Shown: piece by piece, positions 25,071 through 34,134 of the stretch
How positions within the stretch are numbered: position 1 is the stretch's first letter
Layout of the letters: each line of letters starts with the position of its first letter
NCBI GenBank assembly: GCA_020072645.1
Contig: JAIQGK010000010.1
Location: forward strand, 1-64,000
Direction: 5' to 3'
DNA length: 64,000 bases
DNA from: Terriglobia bacterium
GTDB taxonomy: Bacteria; Acidobacteriota; Terriglobia; Terriglobales; Acidobacteriaceae
The notes under the pieces: model-generated
The model's database searches: none
What the model saw: the letters and a program-made list of their open reading frames with translations, nothing else
Told to the model about the DNA's origin: nothing
Translations under genes and position numbers: made by a program

Positions 25071-26504
25071 CTAGAACATGTTCCACAAAAACTGGTTGTA
25101 AACGTCGTGGTGGTACTGCACTTCCGGAGATTTCACAAACGTTCCTAACAGTCGCGGGCAACGGTCGGCTGAAGCCTGCTTCAGGTCTGCGTAGCGCGTC
25201 TTCACGTCTTCACCGCCCATCAGTTTGCTGGTCCAATTGGACGAGCGAAAGTTTTCCATGGCCGTATAAATGTTGTCCGGCAGGTAACGCTCGGCCTGGC
25301 GCAGGTTTTTGATCTTGGACGTTTCGCCCGCGATTCCGGTCTTGAAAACGGCCATCATCACCATGTAAGGATTGGCGTCCGGCGCGACGGAACGTACTTC
25401 AACGCGCATGCTCTTCTCGTTTCCGATCGGGATGCGCACCATGGAGCCGCGATCGACCGCCGAAGCCTTGATTTGGTTCGGCGCTTCAAAGTGCGGATCA
25501 AGCCGGCGATAGGCGTTCACGCTGGCATTGAGCATCAGGCAAATGTCATTGCCGTGCGTAAGAATGCGGTCTACGAAAGCCCAACCGAGCTTGCTTAACT
25601 TCTCTTCGCCCTTGGGGTCCCAGAAAAGATTTTTCCCGTCTTTGCTGATGGAAACGTTGGTGTGCATGCCGTTTCCATTGACGCCGACGACCGGTTTGGG
25701 CAGGAATGAAGCCGTGAGGCCCATGCGGGTGGCGACCTGGCGGCAGATCAGCTTATAAAGCTGTATCTGATCGGCAGCGGCCACAACTTCACCATAGCTG
25801 TAGTTGATTTCAAATTGCGAGGGGGCCACCTCAGGATGGTCTTTCTCATTCTGGAAGCCCATGGCGCGCTGCACTTCAGCCGTGGTGTCAATGAACGTGC
25901 GCAGCGGATCGCCGGGCAGAGAATGATAGTAGCCGCCGGTGTTCACGTACTCGAACTTGTTGGTCTCATGGTAGCGACGCTCGGCGTCAGAGCCCTGAAA
26001 GAGGAAGCCTTCAATTTCATTGGCGGCGTTGAGCGTGTAGCCCTCTTTCTGGTGCATTTCGGCGGCAAAGACTTTAAGATTGCCGCGAATGTCGGCGCTG
26101 TACGGCGTGCCGCCTTTATCGATGACATCGCCAAAGACCAGGACTTTGCCGGAACCAAAAACGTCTGACGGCGCCCAGTAAAACGAGCTCCAGTCCAGAC
26201 CAAGGCGAAGATCGCTTTCACGCTGTGCTGTAAAACCGCGAATGGACGACCCGTCAAAAGTCAGGTTGTCCCAGCTTTTAAGAAGGAATTTCTTGTCATA
26301 ATCCAGCATGTGCAGGCGGCCTTCAAGATCGCTGAAAAGCACGGTGACGGCCTTAATGCGCTTCTCATCGGTCAGGTATTTCAGCCGGCCTTCCTGGATT
26401 TTGTGCATGGCAACGCGGTTTTTGCGCTGCTCCTTCGCCTGCAGATTCATGTCTTCCAGTTCGTCATAGGAGAGAGCGAGAAAATTGCGCAGTTCGTTTG
26501 CCAT
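25071..26504 (-). CDS. glnA: Glutamine synthetase family protein
   Basis: 477 aa. ATP-dependent condensation of glutamate and ammonia. Family blocks: LTFDGSSIRGFTAQRESDLRL (the D50 region), NEIEGFLF, PEVAPSQFEINYSYGEVVAAADQI, PKPVVGVNGNGMHTNVSI (ATP/glutamate site), NAYRRLDPHFEAPNQI and RVEVRSVAPDANPYM. The adenylylation segment NLY-x-LPPEE of GSI-beta enzymes is absent: the matching place reads RYLPDNIYTAMENF, so control by adenylylation is unlikely. The C-terminus (YHHDVYNQFLWNMF) is also unusual. SD AAGGAG is 5 bases before the ATG. Confidence 0.88.
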   Translation of the reverse strand: MANELRNFLALSYDELEDMNLQAKEQRKNRVAMHKIQEGRLKYLTDEKRIKAVTVLFSDLEGRLHMLDYDKKFLLKSWDNLTFDGSSIRGFTAQRESDLRLGLDWSSFYWAPSDVFGSGKVLVFGDVIDKGGTPYSADIRGNLKVFAAEMHQKEGYTLNAANEIEGFLFQGSDAERRYHETNKFEYVNTGGYYHSLPGDPLRTFIDTTAEVQRAMGFQNEKDHPEVAPSQFEINYSYGEVVAAADQIQLYKLICRQVATRMGLTASFLPKPVVGVNGNGMHTNVSISKDGKNLFWDPKGEEKLSKLGWAFVDRILTHGNDICLMLNASVNAYRRLDPHFEAPNQIKASAVDRGSMVRIPIGNEKSMRVEVRSVAPDANPYMVMMAVFKTGIAGETSKIKNLRQAERYLPDNIYTAMENFRSSNWTSKLMGGEDVKTRYADLKQASADRCPRLLGTFVKSPEVQYHHDVYNQFLWNMF

Positions 26505-26942
26505 GAAGCTCCTTCAAGCTTGAATTTGATTATTGGGCCAATGCGGATCCGTGCGAGCAGTTGTTAACTTTTTAGCATATTCCATCAGCACAGTCACGGG
26601 CCAATTAAAAGACCTGATAGCTGCCATCAAATCGTTTTATGGCTTGGCGGCCTAAGGCAACGGATCACAATGTGTCGCTTATTCGTTGCTTTTTACGCGG
26701 AGCCAGAATCTCTCATAGTCCATAACCAAAGGCTTTGCAACCACTGCCAAAAAGCCCGGTACACACAAGTTGTGATTTCGAAGTCATGAGCCTGCGTGAT
26801 AATGGTACCGTCTTGCAGCCCATCCCTGCCACAGCTTTAGACTCTGTTTACAAGAGTCCTTAAAATCTTTACCTTGGACGTGTTGAATTTGCATCTGCAA
26901 TCTAAGCGTGCTTCCATCTCGTCTGTCTAAGGAGGGAGTTCG
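26505..26942. other. Gene-free divergent spacer, 438 bp
   Basis: It must hold the promoters of glnA (leftward) and the molybdopterin enzyme (rightward). I see no hairpin with a T run and no convincing -35/-10 pair. A TTGG...TTTGC arrangement near 26875-26892 has the wrong spacing for sigma-54. The only clear element is the SD AAGGAGGG just before the rightward gene. Confidence 0.4.
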
Positions 26943-29195
26943 ATGACCAATGAAAACCACGAAACCGTCCACCATCGGATCTGCCCTTTTTGTGAAGCTT
27001 GCTGCGGCCTTGAAATTACCGTGGCTGAAGGCCGCGTGAAGCGCATTCGGGGGCACGCTGCCGATGTCTTTAGCCATGGCTATCTCTGTCCTAAAGGCGT
27101 GGCGCTTAAGGACCTGCATGAAGATCCTGACCGCCTGCGCAAACCGTTGATCAAACGCAACGGACGCTTTGAGGAAGCCACATGGGATGAGGCTTTCGAG
27201 GAGATTGAGCGCCGCTTGCCGCCGATCATCGCCAAACACGGAGCGGATTCGGTCGCTTTGACGCTGGGAAATCCCATTGTCCACAAACTTGCGCTGCTGC
27301 TTTATGCGCCGCGTCTCGGTAGAGCCCTGGGATCGAAGAATGTTTTTTCCGCATCCACGCTGGACCAGATGCCCAAGCATCTTTCCTGCGGCCTGATGTT
27401 TGGTGACTTCCTTTCTATTCCTGTGCCGGACATCGAGCGTACTGACTTTCTGCTGATGCTGGGCGCCAATCCCATGGTCTCCAATGGAAGTCTCTGGACT
27501 GTGCCGAATTTCCGCGATAAGGCCAAGGCCCTGCGTGCGCGTGGCGGGCGGCTGGTTGTCGTCGATCCCAGGCGCACCGAGACGGCCGACGTAGCCGATG
27601 AGCATATCTTTATTCGTCCTGGCGGCGACGCATTTCTGCTGCTTGGCATGGTGCATACTCTCTTCGCGGAAAAGTTGGTAAGGCTTGGCCGGTTGGCGGA
27701 GCATATTGCCGGCGTTGAAGTGCTCGAAAGCGCTGTTGCCGGCTTTGCTGCGGAAAAAGTTTCTGCCCGTTGCGGAATTTCTGCCGAAACAATCCGCGCT
27801 TTGGCCCGCTCGCTGGCGGTTGCGAAACATGCGGTGGTATATGGACGCGTGGGCACGTGCACACAAGAGTATGGAACGCTGTGCAGCTGGCTGATCGACG
27901 TGCTGAACATTCTTACCGGACACTTTGACGAGCCGGGCGGCGCCATGTTTCCCAAAGCGGCTGCGTTGCAATCGAACAGCATGGGCAAGCCGGGAATGGG
28001 CAAAGGGGGGGGCACGGGCAGACGCAAGAGCCGCGTCTCTGGAGCGCCGGAAGTATTGGGCGAATTTCCCATGAATTGCCTGGCGGAGGAAATCCAGACT
28101 CCGGGCGAGGGCCAGGTAAAAGCGCTGATAACGGTAGCGAGCAACCCAGCTCTGTCATCGCCCAACGGCGAGCGTCTTGCGGCGGCAATGGACCAGTTGG
28201 AATTCATGGTGAGTCTGGACATTTATCTGAACGAGACCTCACGCCATGCTGACGTGATTTTGCCGGGAACGTCACCGCTGGAAGATTCGCATTATGACGT
28301 GGCGTTCTCGCAGCTTTCTTATCGTAATCACGCTCGTTACAGCCATCCTGTGTTCCCTCGCACATCTGACCGTCCTGAAGAGTGGCAAGTGCTCTTGCGG
28401 CTGATTGGGATTATTCAAGGAAAAGGCGCTACGGCAGACATCAACCAGATTGACGATGAATTGCTGATGGACGATCTGCGACGCACAGCCGGACCCTTTG
28501 CCGAACAGGTTTTCCAAGCAGGTTCGCAGCGGCGCGGCGCAGAGCGGTTGCTGGATCTCGGTCTGCGCGCCGGGCCTTACGGCGATCAGTTTGGCATGAA
28601 GCCGGATGGACTTAACCTGGATAAAGTTGAAGCGGCGGAAGGCGGAATCCATCTTGGCGCGCTCGAACCGCGCGTACCGGAGATGCTGCGAACGCCCTCA
28701 GGAAAAATTGAACTCGCACCTGCCATGCTGATTGATGACCTCAAGCGGCCAGCGGCTGATTTCGGACGGTCGATTCCGGATCTTGTGATCGTTGGACGAC
28801 GCCAGCTTCACGGCAACAATAGCTGGATGCACAATCTCCCCGTCCTGGCCAAAGGCGCGGCGCGATGCATTGCCCTGGTGAATCCCAAGGATGCTGCGCG
28901 GCTCGGTCTGGAAGACGGCGGGAGAGCGCGCATCGCGCATGACGGCCGCTCCGTTGAAGCGGACGTGGAAATTACCGACGAGATGATGCCGGGAGTTATC
29001 AGCCTTCCGCACGGATGGGGCCACGATCAACCCGGCACACAACTTGAAGTGGCTGCTGCAAATCCCGGCGCCAACCTGAACGCGCTGATGGATGAGAACC
29101 GCCGCGATCCGCTTTCCGGCAATGCCGTGCTCAGCGGCATGGAAGTTGAGATGAGGCCTGTGGCAGCCCGCGTCTTAACGGGGCAGGCGCGGTAA
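26943..29195 (+). CDS. Molybdopterin-dependent oxidoreductase (formate dehydrogenase/nitrate reductase superfamily)
   Basis: 750 aa, cytosolic (no Tat signal). N-terminal 4Fe-4S site C14-x2-C17-x3-C21...C49. Molybdopterin-domain blocks: FLLMLGANPMVSNGSLW, GGRLVVVDPRRTETADVADEHIFIRPGGDAFLLLGM, and a C-terminal dinucleotide-binding domain (LVNPKDAARLGLEDGGRARIAHDG). Where formate dehydrogenases and periplasmic nitrate reductase carry the Mo-ligating Sec/Cys, this protein reads NVFSASTLD141QMP, so Asp may be the ligand. The substrate cannot be assigned. SD AAGGAGGG is optimal. It is followed 4 bp later by the glycosylase gene, so the two share a transcript. Confidence 0.85.
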   Translation: MTNENHETVHHRICPFCEACCGLEITVAEGRVKRIRGHAADVFSHGYLCPKGVALKDLHEDPDRLRKPLIKRNGRFEEATWDEAFEEIERRLPPIIAKHGADSVALTLGNPIVHKLALLLYAPRLGRALGSKNVFSASTLDQMPKHLSCGLMFGDFLSIPVPDIERTDFLLMLGANPMVSNGSLWTVPNFRDKAKALRARGGRLVVVDPRRTETADVADEHIFIRPGGDAFLLLGMVHTLFAEKLVRLGRLAEHIAGVEVLESAVAGFAAEKVSARCGISAETIRALARSLAVAKHAVVYGRVGTCTQEYGTLCSWLIDVLNILTGHFDEPGGAMFPKAAALQSNSMGKPGMGKGGGTGRRKSRVSGAPEVLGEFPMNCLAEEIQTPGEGQVKALITVASNPALSSPNGERLAAAMDQLEFMVSLDIYLNETSRHADVILPGTSPLEDSHYDVAFSQLSYRNHARYSHPVFPRTSDRPEEWQVLLRLIGIIQGKGATADINQIDDELLMDDLRRTAGPFAEQVFQAGSQRRGAERLLDLGLRAGPYGDQFGMKPDGLNLDKVEAAEGGIHLGALEPRVPEMLRTPSGKIELAPAMLIDDLKRPAADFGRSIPDLVIVGRRQLHGNNSWMHNLPVLAKGAARCIALVNPKDAARLGLEDGGRARIAHDGRSVEADVEITDEMMPGVISLPHGWGHDQPGTQLEVAAANPGANLNALMDENRRDPLSGNAVLSGMEVEMRPVAARVLTGQAR

Positions 29196-29199
29196 GACG

Positions 29200-29817
29200 A
29201 TGCCTGCAAAAAATACGCCGCAGGAGCCGTTGGATGCAAGACTACGCTGTTCCTGGGCGACCACGCCGCAAATGATGGCCTACCACGATGCTGAGTGGGG
29301 CGTGCCACAGCACGACGACCGCGTGTTGTTTGAATTCCTGATACTTGAGGGCGCGCAAGCGGGTCTGAGCTGGTCCACCATTCTAGCCAAGCGCGATGCC
29401 TATCGGCGGGCCTTCAGCAACTTCAATCCTAAAAGCATCGCACGCTACGATGCGAACAAAACGAAGCAGCTAATGTCGAACCCTGGCATTGTCCGCAACC
29501 GGCTGAAGATTTCGGCGACGGTTCAGAATGCGCGAGCTTTTCTGGCCGTGCAAAAAGAATTCGGTAGCTTTGATGCGTACATCTGGCAATTTGTCGGTGG
29601 GAAGCCAATCGTCAATGCGCTCAGCGCATCATCCCAGATACAGGCGCGGACAGAAGAATCCGACAAAATGAGCCGTGACCTGCTGAAACGCGGATTTAAG
29701 TTTGTTGGCCCGACCATTTGTTACGCATTCATGCAGGCGGTCGGAATGGTGAATGATCATCTAGTGACCTGCTTTCGCTATGCAGAAATCAAAAATGCAG
29801 CAGAGCGCAAACGCTAG
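29200..29817 (+). CDS. tag: DNA-3-methyladenine glycosylase I
   Basis: 205 aa. Base-excision repair enzyme removing 3-methyladenine. The Tag zinc snap is complete: RC17SW, YH29DAEWG, and NDHLVTCFRY near the C-terminus. The lesion-pocket segment is DDRVLFEFLILEGAQAGLSWSTILAKRDAYRRAF. Follows the Mo enzyme by 4 bp. Its stop overlaps the stop of the opposing kinase gene (shared CTAG at 29814-29817). Confidence 0.93.
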   Translation: MPAKNTPQEPLDARLRCSWATTPQMMAYHDAEWGVPQHDDRVLFEFLILEGAQAGLSWSTILAKRDAYRRAFSNFNPKSIARYDANKTKQLMSNPGIVRNRLKISATVQNARAFLAVQKEFGSFDAYIWQFVGGKPIVNALSASSQIQARTEESDKMSRDLLKRGFKFVGPTICYAFMQAVGMVNDHLVTCFRYAEIKNAAERKR

Positions 29818-31202
29818 TTAGATGGTGCTTCCGCCAGCGGAAGCCATATCTGAAAGCGCGTTTCTCCCGGCTTTGAGTTCACCTGAATCTGCCCGCGATG
29901 CTTGCGTACAATGCGCGAAGCGGTGTCCAATCCCAGTCCTGTGCTCTGGCCAACCCCTTTGGTCGTGAAAAATGGCTCAAAGATGTGCGGCAAAACTTTA
30001 TCTGGAATTCCTGGACCATTGTCTGCAATCTCTACGACCACGCACGCGTCCTCGCGATAGGTGCGTACGCGAAGCTCGCCCTGGCCGCCCATCGCATCAA
30101 TCGCATTGTCAATAACGTTGGTCCAGACCTGATTCAACTCGCTGCCAAAGGAATTCACCAGAAAGGGAACGCGCTGGTAGTCGCGCTGGACTGTGACTCC
30201 GCGCTTGAGCTTGTGGTTCAAAATTGTAAGCGTGGTTTCCAGACTTTTGACAATGTCCACGTTCTGGATGGGAGACTGGTCCATGTAGGTGTATTCCTTG
30301 ATTGCACGGACCAAATCGGAAATTCGCGAGGTGCTGTTTTCAATCTCGTTCAGCAGGTTTGCGATCTCCATGGAAGCTGCAATCCTCATCAGGGCGGCAC
30401 GCGCAGTGTCAGCATCGAGCGTAGCGAATAAACGATCCAAAGCCGCGGGCTGAATGTTTTTATGTGCCAGATCTGACGCAAGCTGCCACAAATCCTCTTG
30501 TTCGTGAGCGCGCAGCCAGGACTCGATTTCTTCCTCCAGCGCGCTGATGGTGAGCGTATCCGGCGGCGGCCCGTCCTGCTGGACAAGTGAAGCCTCCAGC
30601 TTTTCGATCTCGGCTCTCTGTGCGGCGGTGAGATCGTGCGCACCCAGCGCGTGGCTCGCGTCCTTAATGCGCTTCATGGTGGCGCGGAGCTGGCTGGTGG
30701 CGCGCTTAGCGGCCGATGCAGGATTGTTTAGCTCGTGGGCCAGCCCGGCGGAAAGCTTGCCCAGCCCAGCCAGCCGATCCCGTTGTTGCTCAACGCGTGT
30801 GGTTTCGCGGATGCGGTCAGACATGAGACCCACAAGCCGTTGCGTAAGCTCAGGCATTTTCTGTATGAGCTGCGGGAAAGCTGCCACTGGAAAACGCAGC
30901 ACGCGAGCATCAGTAATCGCACGTCCAGTCACCGGGTAGGATTTCATTCTGGAAAAAGGCAGCACGCCCCCGATGTCGCCGGCCTTGCTGTTAAAGAAAA
31001 CTGTCTCGCCGCCAAATTCCCCCCGGCTTTGCAACTGTCCATCAAGGAATACAAACATCGAGTCCGCGGGGTCGCCCTGATGAATGTACGTTTCCCCTGC
31101 CTTCGCTGTGAGTTCCTGTGACTGGCTGATGAACCAGTCAATCTGATCATCCGGCAAATCAGCGAATACCGGCACCTGAAGCAGCTCTGATTTTTGAACC
31201 AT
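29814..31202 (-). CDS. Sensor histidine kinase with N-terminal cyclic-nucleotide-binding-like domain
   Basis: 462 aa, no membrane segment. Residues 1-125 are a cNMP/CAP-like effector domain (FADLPDDQIDWFISQSQELTAKAGETYIHQGDPADSMFVFLDG). The dimerisation/phosphoacceptor helix carries H156 in LSAGLAHELNNPASAAKRA. The ATPase domain shows the N box region NVIDNAIDAMGGQGELRV, G1 IADNGPGIPDKV, F box FEPFFTTK and G2 GQSTGLGLDTASRIV. It lies one base after the receiver/flavoprotein gene, which supplies a receiver domain, so the two form a cytosolic two-component pair. Confidence 0.9.
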   Translation of the reverse strand: MVQKSELLQVPVFADLPDDQIDWFISQSQELTAKAGETYIHQGDPADSMFVFLDGQLQSRGEFGGETVFFNSKAGDIGGVLPFSRMKSYPVTGRAITDARVLRFPVAAFPQLIQKMPELTQRLVGLMSDRIRETTRVEQQRDRLAGLGKLSAGLAHELNNPASAAKRATSQLRATMKRIKDASHALGAHDLTAAQRAEIEKLEASLVQQDGPPPDTLTISALEEEIESWLRAHEQEDLWQLASDLAHKNIQPAALDRLFATLDADTARAALMRIAASMEIANLLNEIENSTSRISDLVRAIKEYTYMDQSPIQNVDIVKSLETTLTILNHKLKRGVTVQRDYQRVPFLVNSFGSELNQVWTNVIDNAIDAMGGQGELRVRTYREDACVVVEIADNGPGIPDKVLPHIFEPFFTTKGVGQSTGLGLDTASRIVRKHRGQIQVNSKPGETRFQIWLPLAEAPSN

Positions 31203-31203
31203 G

Positions 31204-32874
31204 CTATACCTTGCTCAAGTACTGATGAATGAATTGCACCGCCACAGAGCCTTCGCCGACTCCAGAAGCGACGCGCTTGACTGAACCGTGCCGGACATCA
31301 CCCACGGCGAACAGCCCAGGAATATTCGTTTCTAAAAGGAACGGATCGCGTTCCAAAGCCCAACTCTTTGGGCGTTTGCCATTCCACATAAGATCAGGGC
31401 CGGTCAGGATAAAGCCACGCTCGTCTCGTTCCACCAGGTCGCCCAGCCAGTCTGTCCGCGGCAGAGCGCCAATAAAGATGAACATTGAAGTGGCGGGCAC
31501 ACGCTCAACTTTGTTTGTATCTGAACAGAGCACAGAAATTTCTTCCAGGTGAGTTTCACCATGCGCTTCTGCGACGTTGGCGTGGGTCCAAAGCTCGATA
31601 TTGGGTGTTTGCTCTATCTGCTCAATCAAATACTGTGACATGGTGCTGCCAAGAGAAGCGCCGCGCACCAGAATCACCACACGCTCAGCATACTTGGAAA
31701 AATTCATTGCGGCCTGGCCGGCTGAGTTTGCGCCGCCAACCACGTAAACTATTTCACCCTTGCAGGAGAGAGCTTCAGTAGAACCGCCGCCGTAATAAAC
31801 TCCAGCGCCCTGAAGGCGATCAATGCCGGGAGCATCCAACCTGCGCCACTGGACTCCTGTGGCCACCATCAAGGCGTGGCAGGAGATTTCACTCTCGTCT
31901 TTTAGCTTGATGATGCGATAAGAGCCTTCCGTCCGAACGCCGATGGCTTCCTGCGGCGAAAGAATTTCCACGCCAAAGCGTTTGGCCTGCACCACGGCCC
32001 GACGCGCAAGGTCGCCGCCGCTCAAGCCGTTCGGAAAGCCGAGATAGTTTTCAATTCGCGAACTCATACCTGCCTGGCCGCCGGGAGCGTCGCATTCCAC
32101 GATTACCGTATGCAGGCCTTCAGACGCGCCGTAAACCGCAGCAGCCAGGCCAGCAGGCCCGCCGCCGATGATTGCAAGGTCATAAAAATCAGTCTGCGCG
32201 CGAGTACGCAAGCCTACTTTCTGCGCGACTTCAGCCGGAACACTCTCAAGAAGTTTTGTGCCATCAGGGAACAGCACAACCGGAAGGCTTGCGGATTCGG
32301 AGCCAAGCGCCTCGAGCAACCGCTTGGTTTCAGGATCATTGGCGGAAATTTCCACGTCAATCCATTGATAGGGAACTCGATTGCGCGCCAGAAAATCGCG
32401 CAGCTCATAAGAACGCGGCGACCATCGGGTGCCCAGCACACGGATTCCCTCAAACGTGGGACGGTAAGAAGCCTGCCAATCATCGAGCAGATCATCCAAT
32501 TGCGGATAGAGGTGCTCTTCCGGCGGGTCCCAGGGCTTCAGGAAAAAATAATTGATGTTGACCTGGTTGATGGCGCTGATGGCGGCATTCGTATCGGCGT
32601 ATGCAGTAAGCAAGGCGCGCTTGGCGTCGGGAAAGAGATGCATTGCTTCCTGAAGAAAAGCGACGCCATCCATTTTGGGCATGCGCTGATCGGCCAGGAG
32701 CAGGGCCACGTTGTCATTCCGCACTTTCAATTGCTTCAAGAGTTCCAAAGCTTTTTCAGGAGCATCACTCGCCAGCACACGATAAGTGGCGCCGTAATGC
32801 GAACGCAGGTCGCGTTCAATGGCTCGCAAAACATCAGAATCGTCGTCAATACAAAGCAAAATCGGTTTCGCCAT
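31204..32874 (-). CDS. Response-regulator receiver fused to thioredoxin-reductase-like flavoprotein
   Basis: 556 aa, three parts. Residues 1-125: receiver domain with acidic pocket D10/D11/D12, phosphoacceptor D62 (ADQRMPKMDG), T90 and K113. Residues about 140-225: glutaredoxin/thioredoxin-fold spacer (IRVLGTRWSPRSYELRDFLARNRVPYQWIDVE) with the usual CxxC replaced by TRWSP. Residues 230-556: FAD/NAD(P)H reductase (IIGGGPAGLAAAVYGASEG, YVVGGANSAGQAAMNFSKYA, GLFAVGDVRHGSVKRVASGVGEGSVA). The catalytic CATCDG of thioredoxin reductase is missing (AGVYYGGGSTEAL instead). Phosphorylation by the adjacent kinase may gate a flavin redox output. Confidence 0.88.
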   Translation of the reverse strand: MAKPILLCIDDDSDVLRAIERDLRSHYGATYRVLASDAPEKALELLKQLKVRNDNVALLLADQRMPKMDGVAFLQEAMHLFPDAKRALLTAYADTNAAISAINQVNINYFFLKPWDPPEEHLYPQLDDLLDDWQASYRPTFEGIRVLGTRWSPRSYELRDFLARNRVPYQWIDVEISANDPETKRLLEALGSESASLPVVLFPDGTKLLESVPAEVAQKVGLRTRAQTDFYDLAIIGGGPAGLAAAVYGASEGLHTVIVECDAPGGQAGMSSRIENYLGFPNGLSGGDLARRAVVQAKRFGVEILSPQEAIGVRTEGSYRIIKLKDESEISCHALMVATGVQWRRLDAPGIDRLQGAGVYYGGGSTEALSCKGEIVYVVGGANSAGQAAMNFSKYAERVVILVRGASLGSTMSQYLIEQIEQTPNIELWTHANVAEAHGETHLEEISVLCSDTNKVERVPATSMFIFIGALPRTDWLGDLVERDERGFILTGPDLMWNGKRPKSWALERDPFLLETNIPGLFAVGDVRHGSVKRVASGVGEGSVAVQFIHQYLSKV

Positions 32875-33009
32875 AACAACCTACGTTCAGTTATTCAGAA
32901 CTGCTTTCGCTAATCGCCAGTGAAGAGACAATTTAGATGCCGGCGTGGGAATTTGGTCGCTTTATTCACAAGTAGCCGACTGAATAGCGATTCCGGCGGG
33001 TCGAGCAAC

Positions 33010-33408
33010 TCAATGAGATTCAGGCAGTGTGTACTCGAACTCGTACGAGTGTTTGCCGTCGGCTATGATGACCTTAAAATCTCCGGTTATTCCTGCCAGT
33101 TGGCCCGTTCCGGAATCAGGCACCACGGTGATCGTCAGTTGCGGCAAGCCCCGGTTCATGGTTCCCGTATGCTGCAAGATGAAAGTGCCGGTGCGGCCTT
33201 TCAATGTTCCGCTTACCTTCTCAATTGCCACGTAACCGGCTGACCCTTTCACGTCGGTCATGCCCGTGAGCATCTGGCCTTTGCTGGTTCCTTCCAGATC
33301 GCCGTGAAATTGCTTGTCAATTGTCATCCGGCCAAGTGTGGCGTCGCCATTCTTGTCATCTGTTTGAGGCACAAGTTTTACTTCGAACGTTCCACTGGCA
33401 TGACTCAT
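33010..33408 (-). CDS. DUF3224 domain protein
   Basis: 132 aa from the ATG at 33408, which has SD AAAGGA seven bases upstream. The frame is open for another 46 residues with a hydrophobic segment, but the short form matches family length. Body: ASGTFEVKLVPQTDDKNGDATLGRMTIDKQFHGDLEGTSKG, LKGRTGTFILQHTGTMNRG and SGTGQLAGITGDFKVIIADGKHSYEFEYTLP, the DUF3224 beta-barrel (avidin-like fold in the family). Function unknown. Confidence 0.85.
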   Translation of the reverse strand: MSHASGTFEVKLVPQTDDKNGDATLGRMTIDKQFHGDLEGTSKGQMLTGMTDVKGSAGYVAIEKVSGTLKGRTGTFILQHTGTMNRGLPQLTITVVPDSGTGQLAGITGDFKVIIADGKHSYEFEYTLPESH

Positions 33409-33575
33409 GGCTGGTCCTTTCTGAAATGCACTTGCGATCAATGGATGTGTGCACGTCCATGAGACGACCCCAATCGACAGGCACATAACGATGATGGGTT
33501 TGAAGCGGCGATGGACTTTTGCGACAACGCGAACACTGTTTTTCACCCAAGCATTCTAGCGCAGCGCCAGGATCA

Positions 33576-34052
33576 TCACTCAGGCGACTGCGGGCGTTTG
33601 AATACCAGGCACTTTGAAGTGAATGAATGTACCGCTTCGCCATTCTGGTTCGACGTGATGCTTCTCACTTTAACGATGGCCTGGTTTGGCTTGGAACGTG
33701 AAGGCACTATTTCCAGGATCTCGCTTTCCACGTGCAGCGTGTCACCGGGACGCGTTGGTTTGGGCCACGCCAGATCGCCGCCCAGGCCGATAATGCCGTT
33801 GCCCAGCGGCAGACCGCCATCCACGAGCAGGCGCATCGCGACGGCGGCAGTGTGCCATCCGCTGGCGGCCAGTCCGCCAAATATGCTGGCTTTCGCAGCT
33901 CCTTCATCAAGGTGGAAAGGCTGCGGGTCAAACTGTCGCGCGAACTCCTTGATTTGAGATTCATCCATGTAGTGGCTGCCAGAGACAAATCGCTGGCCCA
34001 CGTGAAGGTCTTCCAGATACAGTCTCTGGAGGCTTTCATTTGTTTGGCTCAT
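33576..34052 (-). CDS. MaoC-like hotdog-fold dehydratase
   Basis: 158 aa. The hydratase-2 signature region is present: YLEDLHVGQRFVSGSHYMDESQIKEFARQFDPQPFHLDEGAAKASIFGGLAASGWHTAA, with the catalytic D-x(4)-H pair in FDPQPFHLD. WPKPTRPGDTLHVESEI is the usual central motif. Probably R-specific enoyl-CoA hydration or a related acyl-CoA reaction in the cytosol; the pathway partner is not nearby. Confidence 0.88.
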   Translation of the reverse strand: MSQTNESLQRLYLEDLHVGQRFVSGSHYMDESQIKEFARQFDPQPFHLDEGAAKASIFGGLAASGWHTAAVAMRLLVDGGLPLGNGIIGLGGDLAWPKPTRPGDTLHVESEILEIVPSRSKPNQAIVKVRSITSNQNGEAVHSFTSKCLVFKRPQSPE

Positions 34053-34134
34053 GGCAGTTGTCTCCGGAAAAAATTCTTATCGATTGGCGATAACGATGAA
34101 AGCAATCATCTCAATCCACTAGGGGTTGAAAAGT

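Noticed and set aside
26875-26892. Possible sigma-54 promoter before the molybdopterin enzyme
   Set aside because: The GG-to-GC distance is 13 rather than 10 bases, so it cannot be a -24/-12 site.
26784-27971. 395-codon open frame opposite the molybdopterin enzyme
   Set aside because: Antisense shadow; residues are basic and unstructured and the sense gene has full cofactor motifs.
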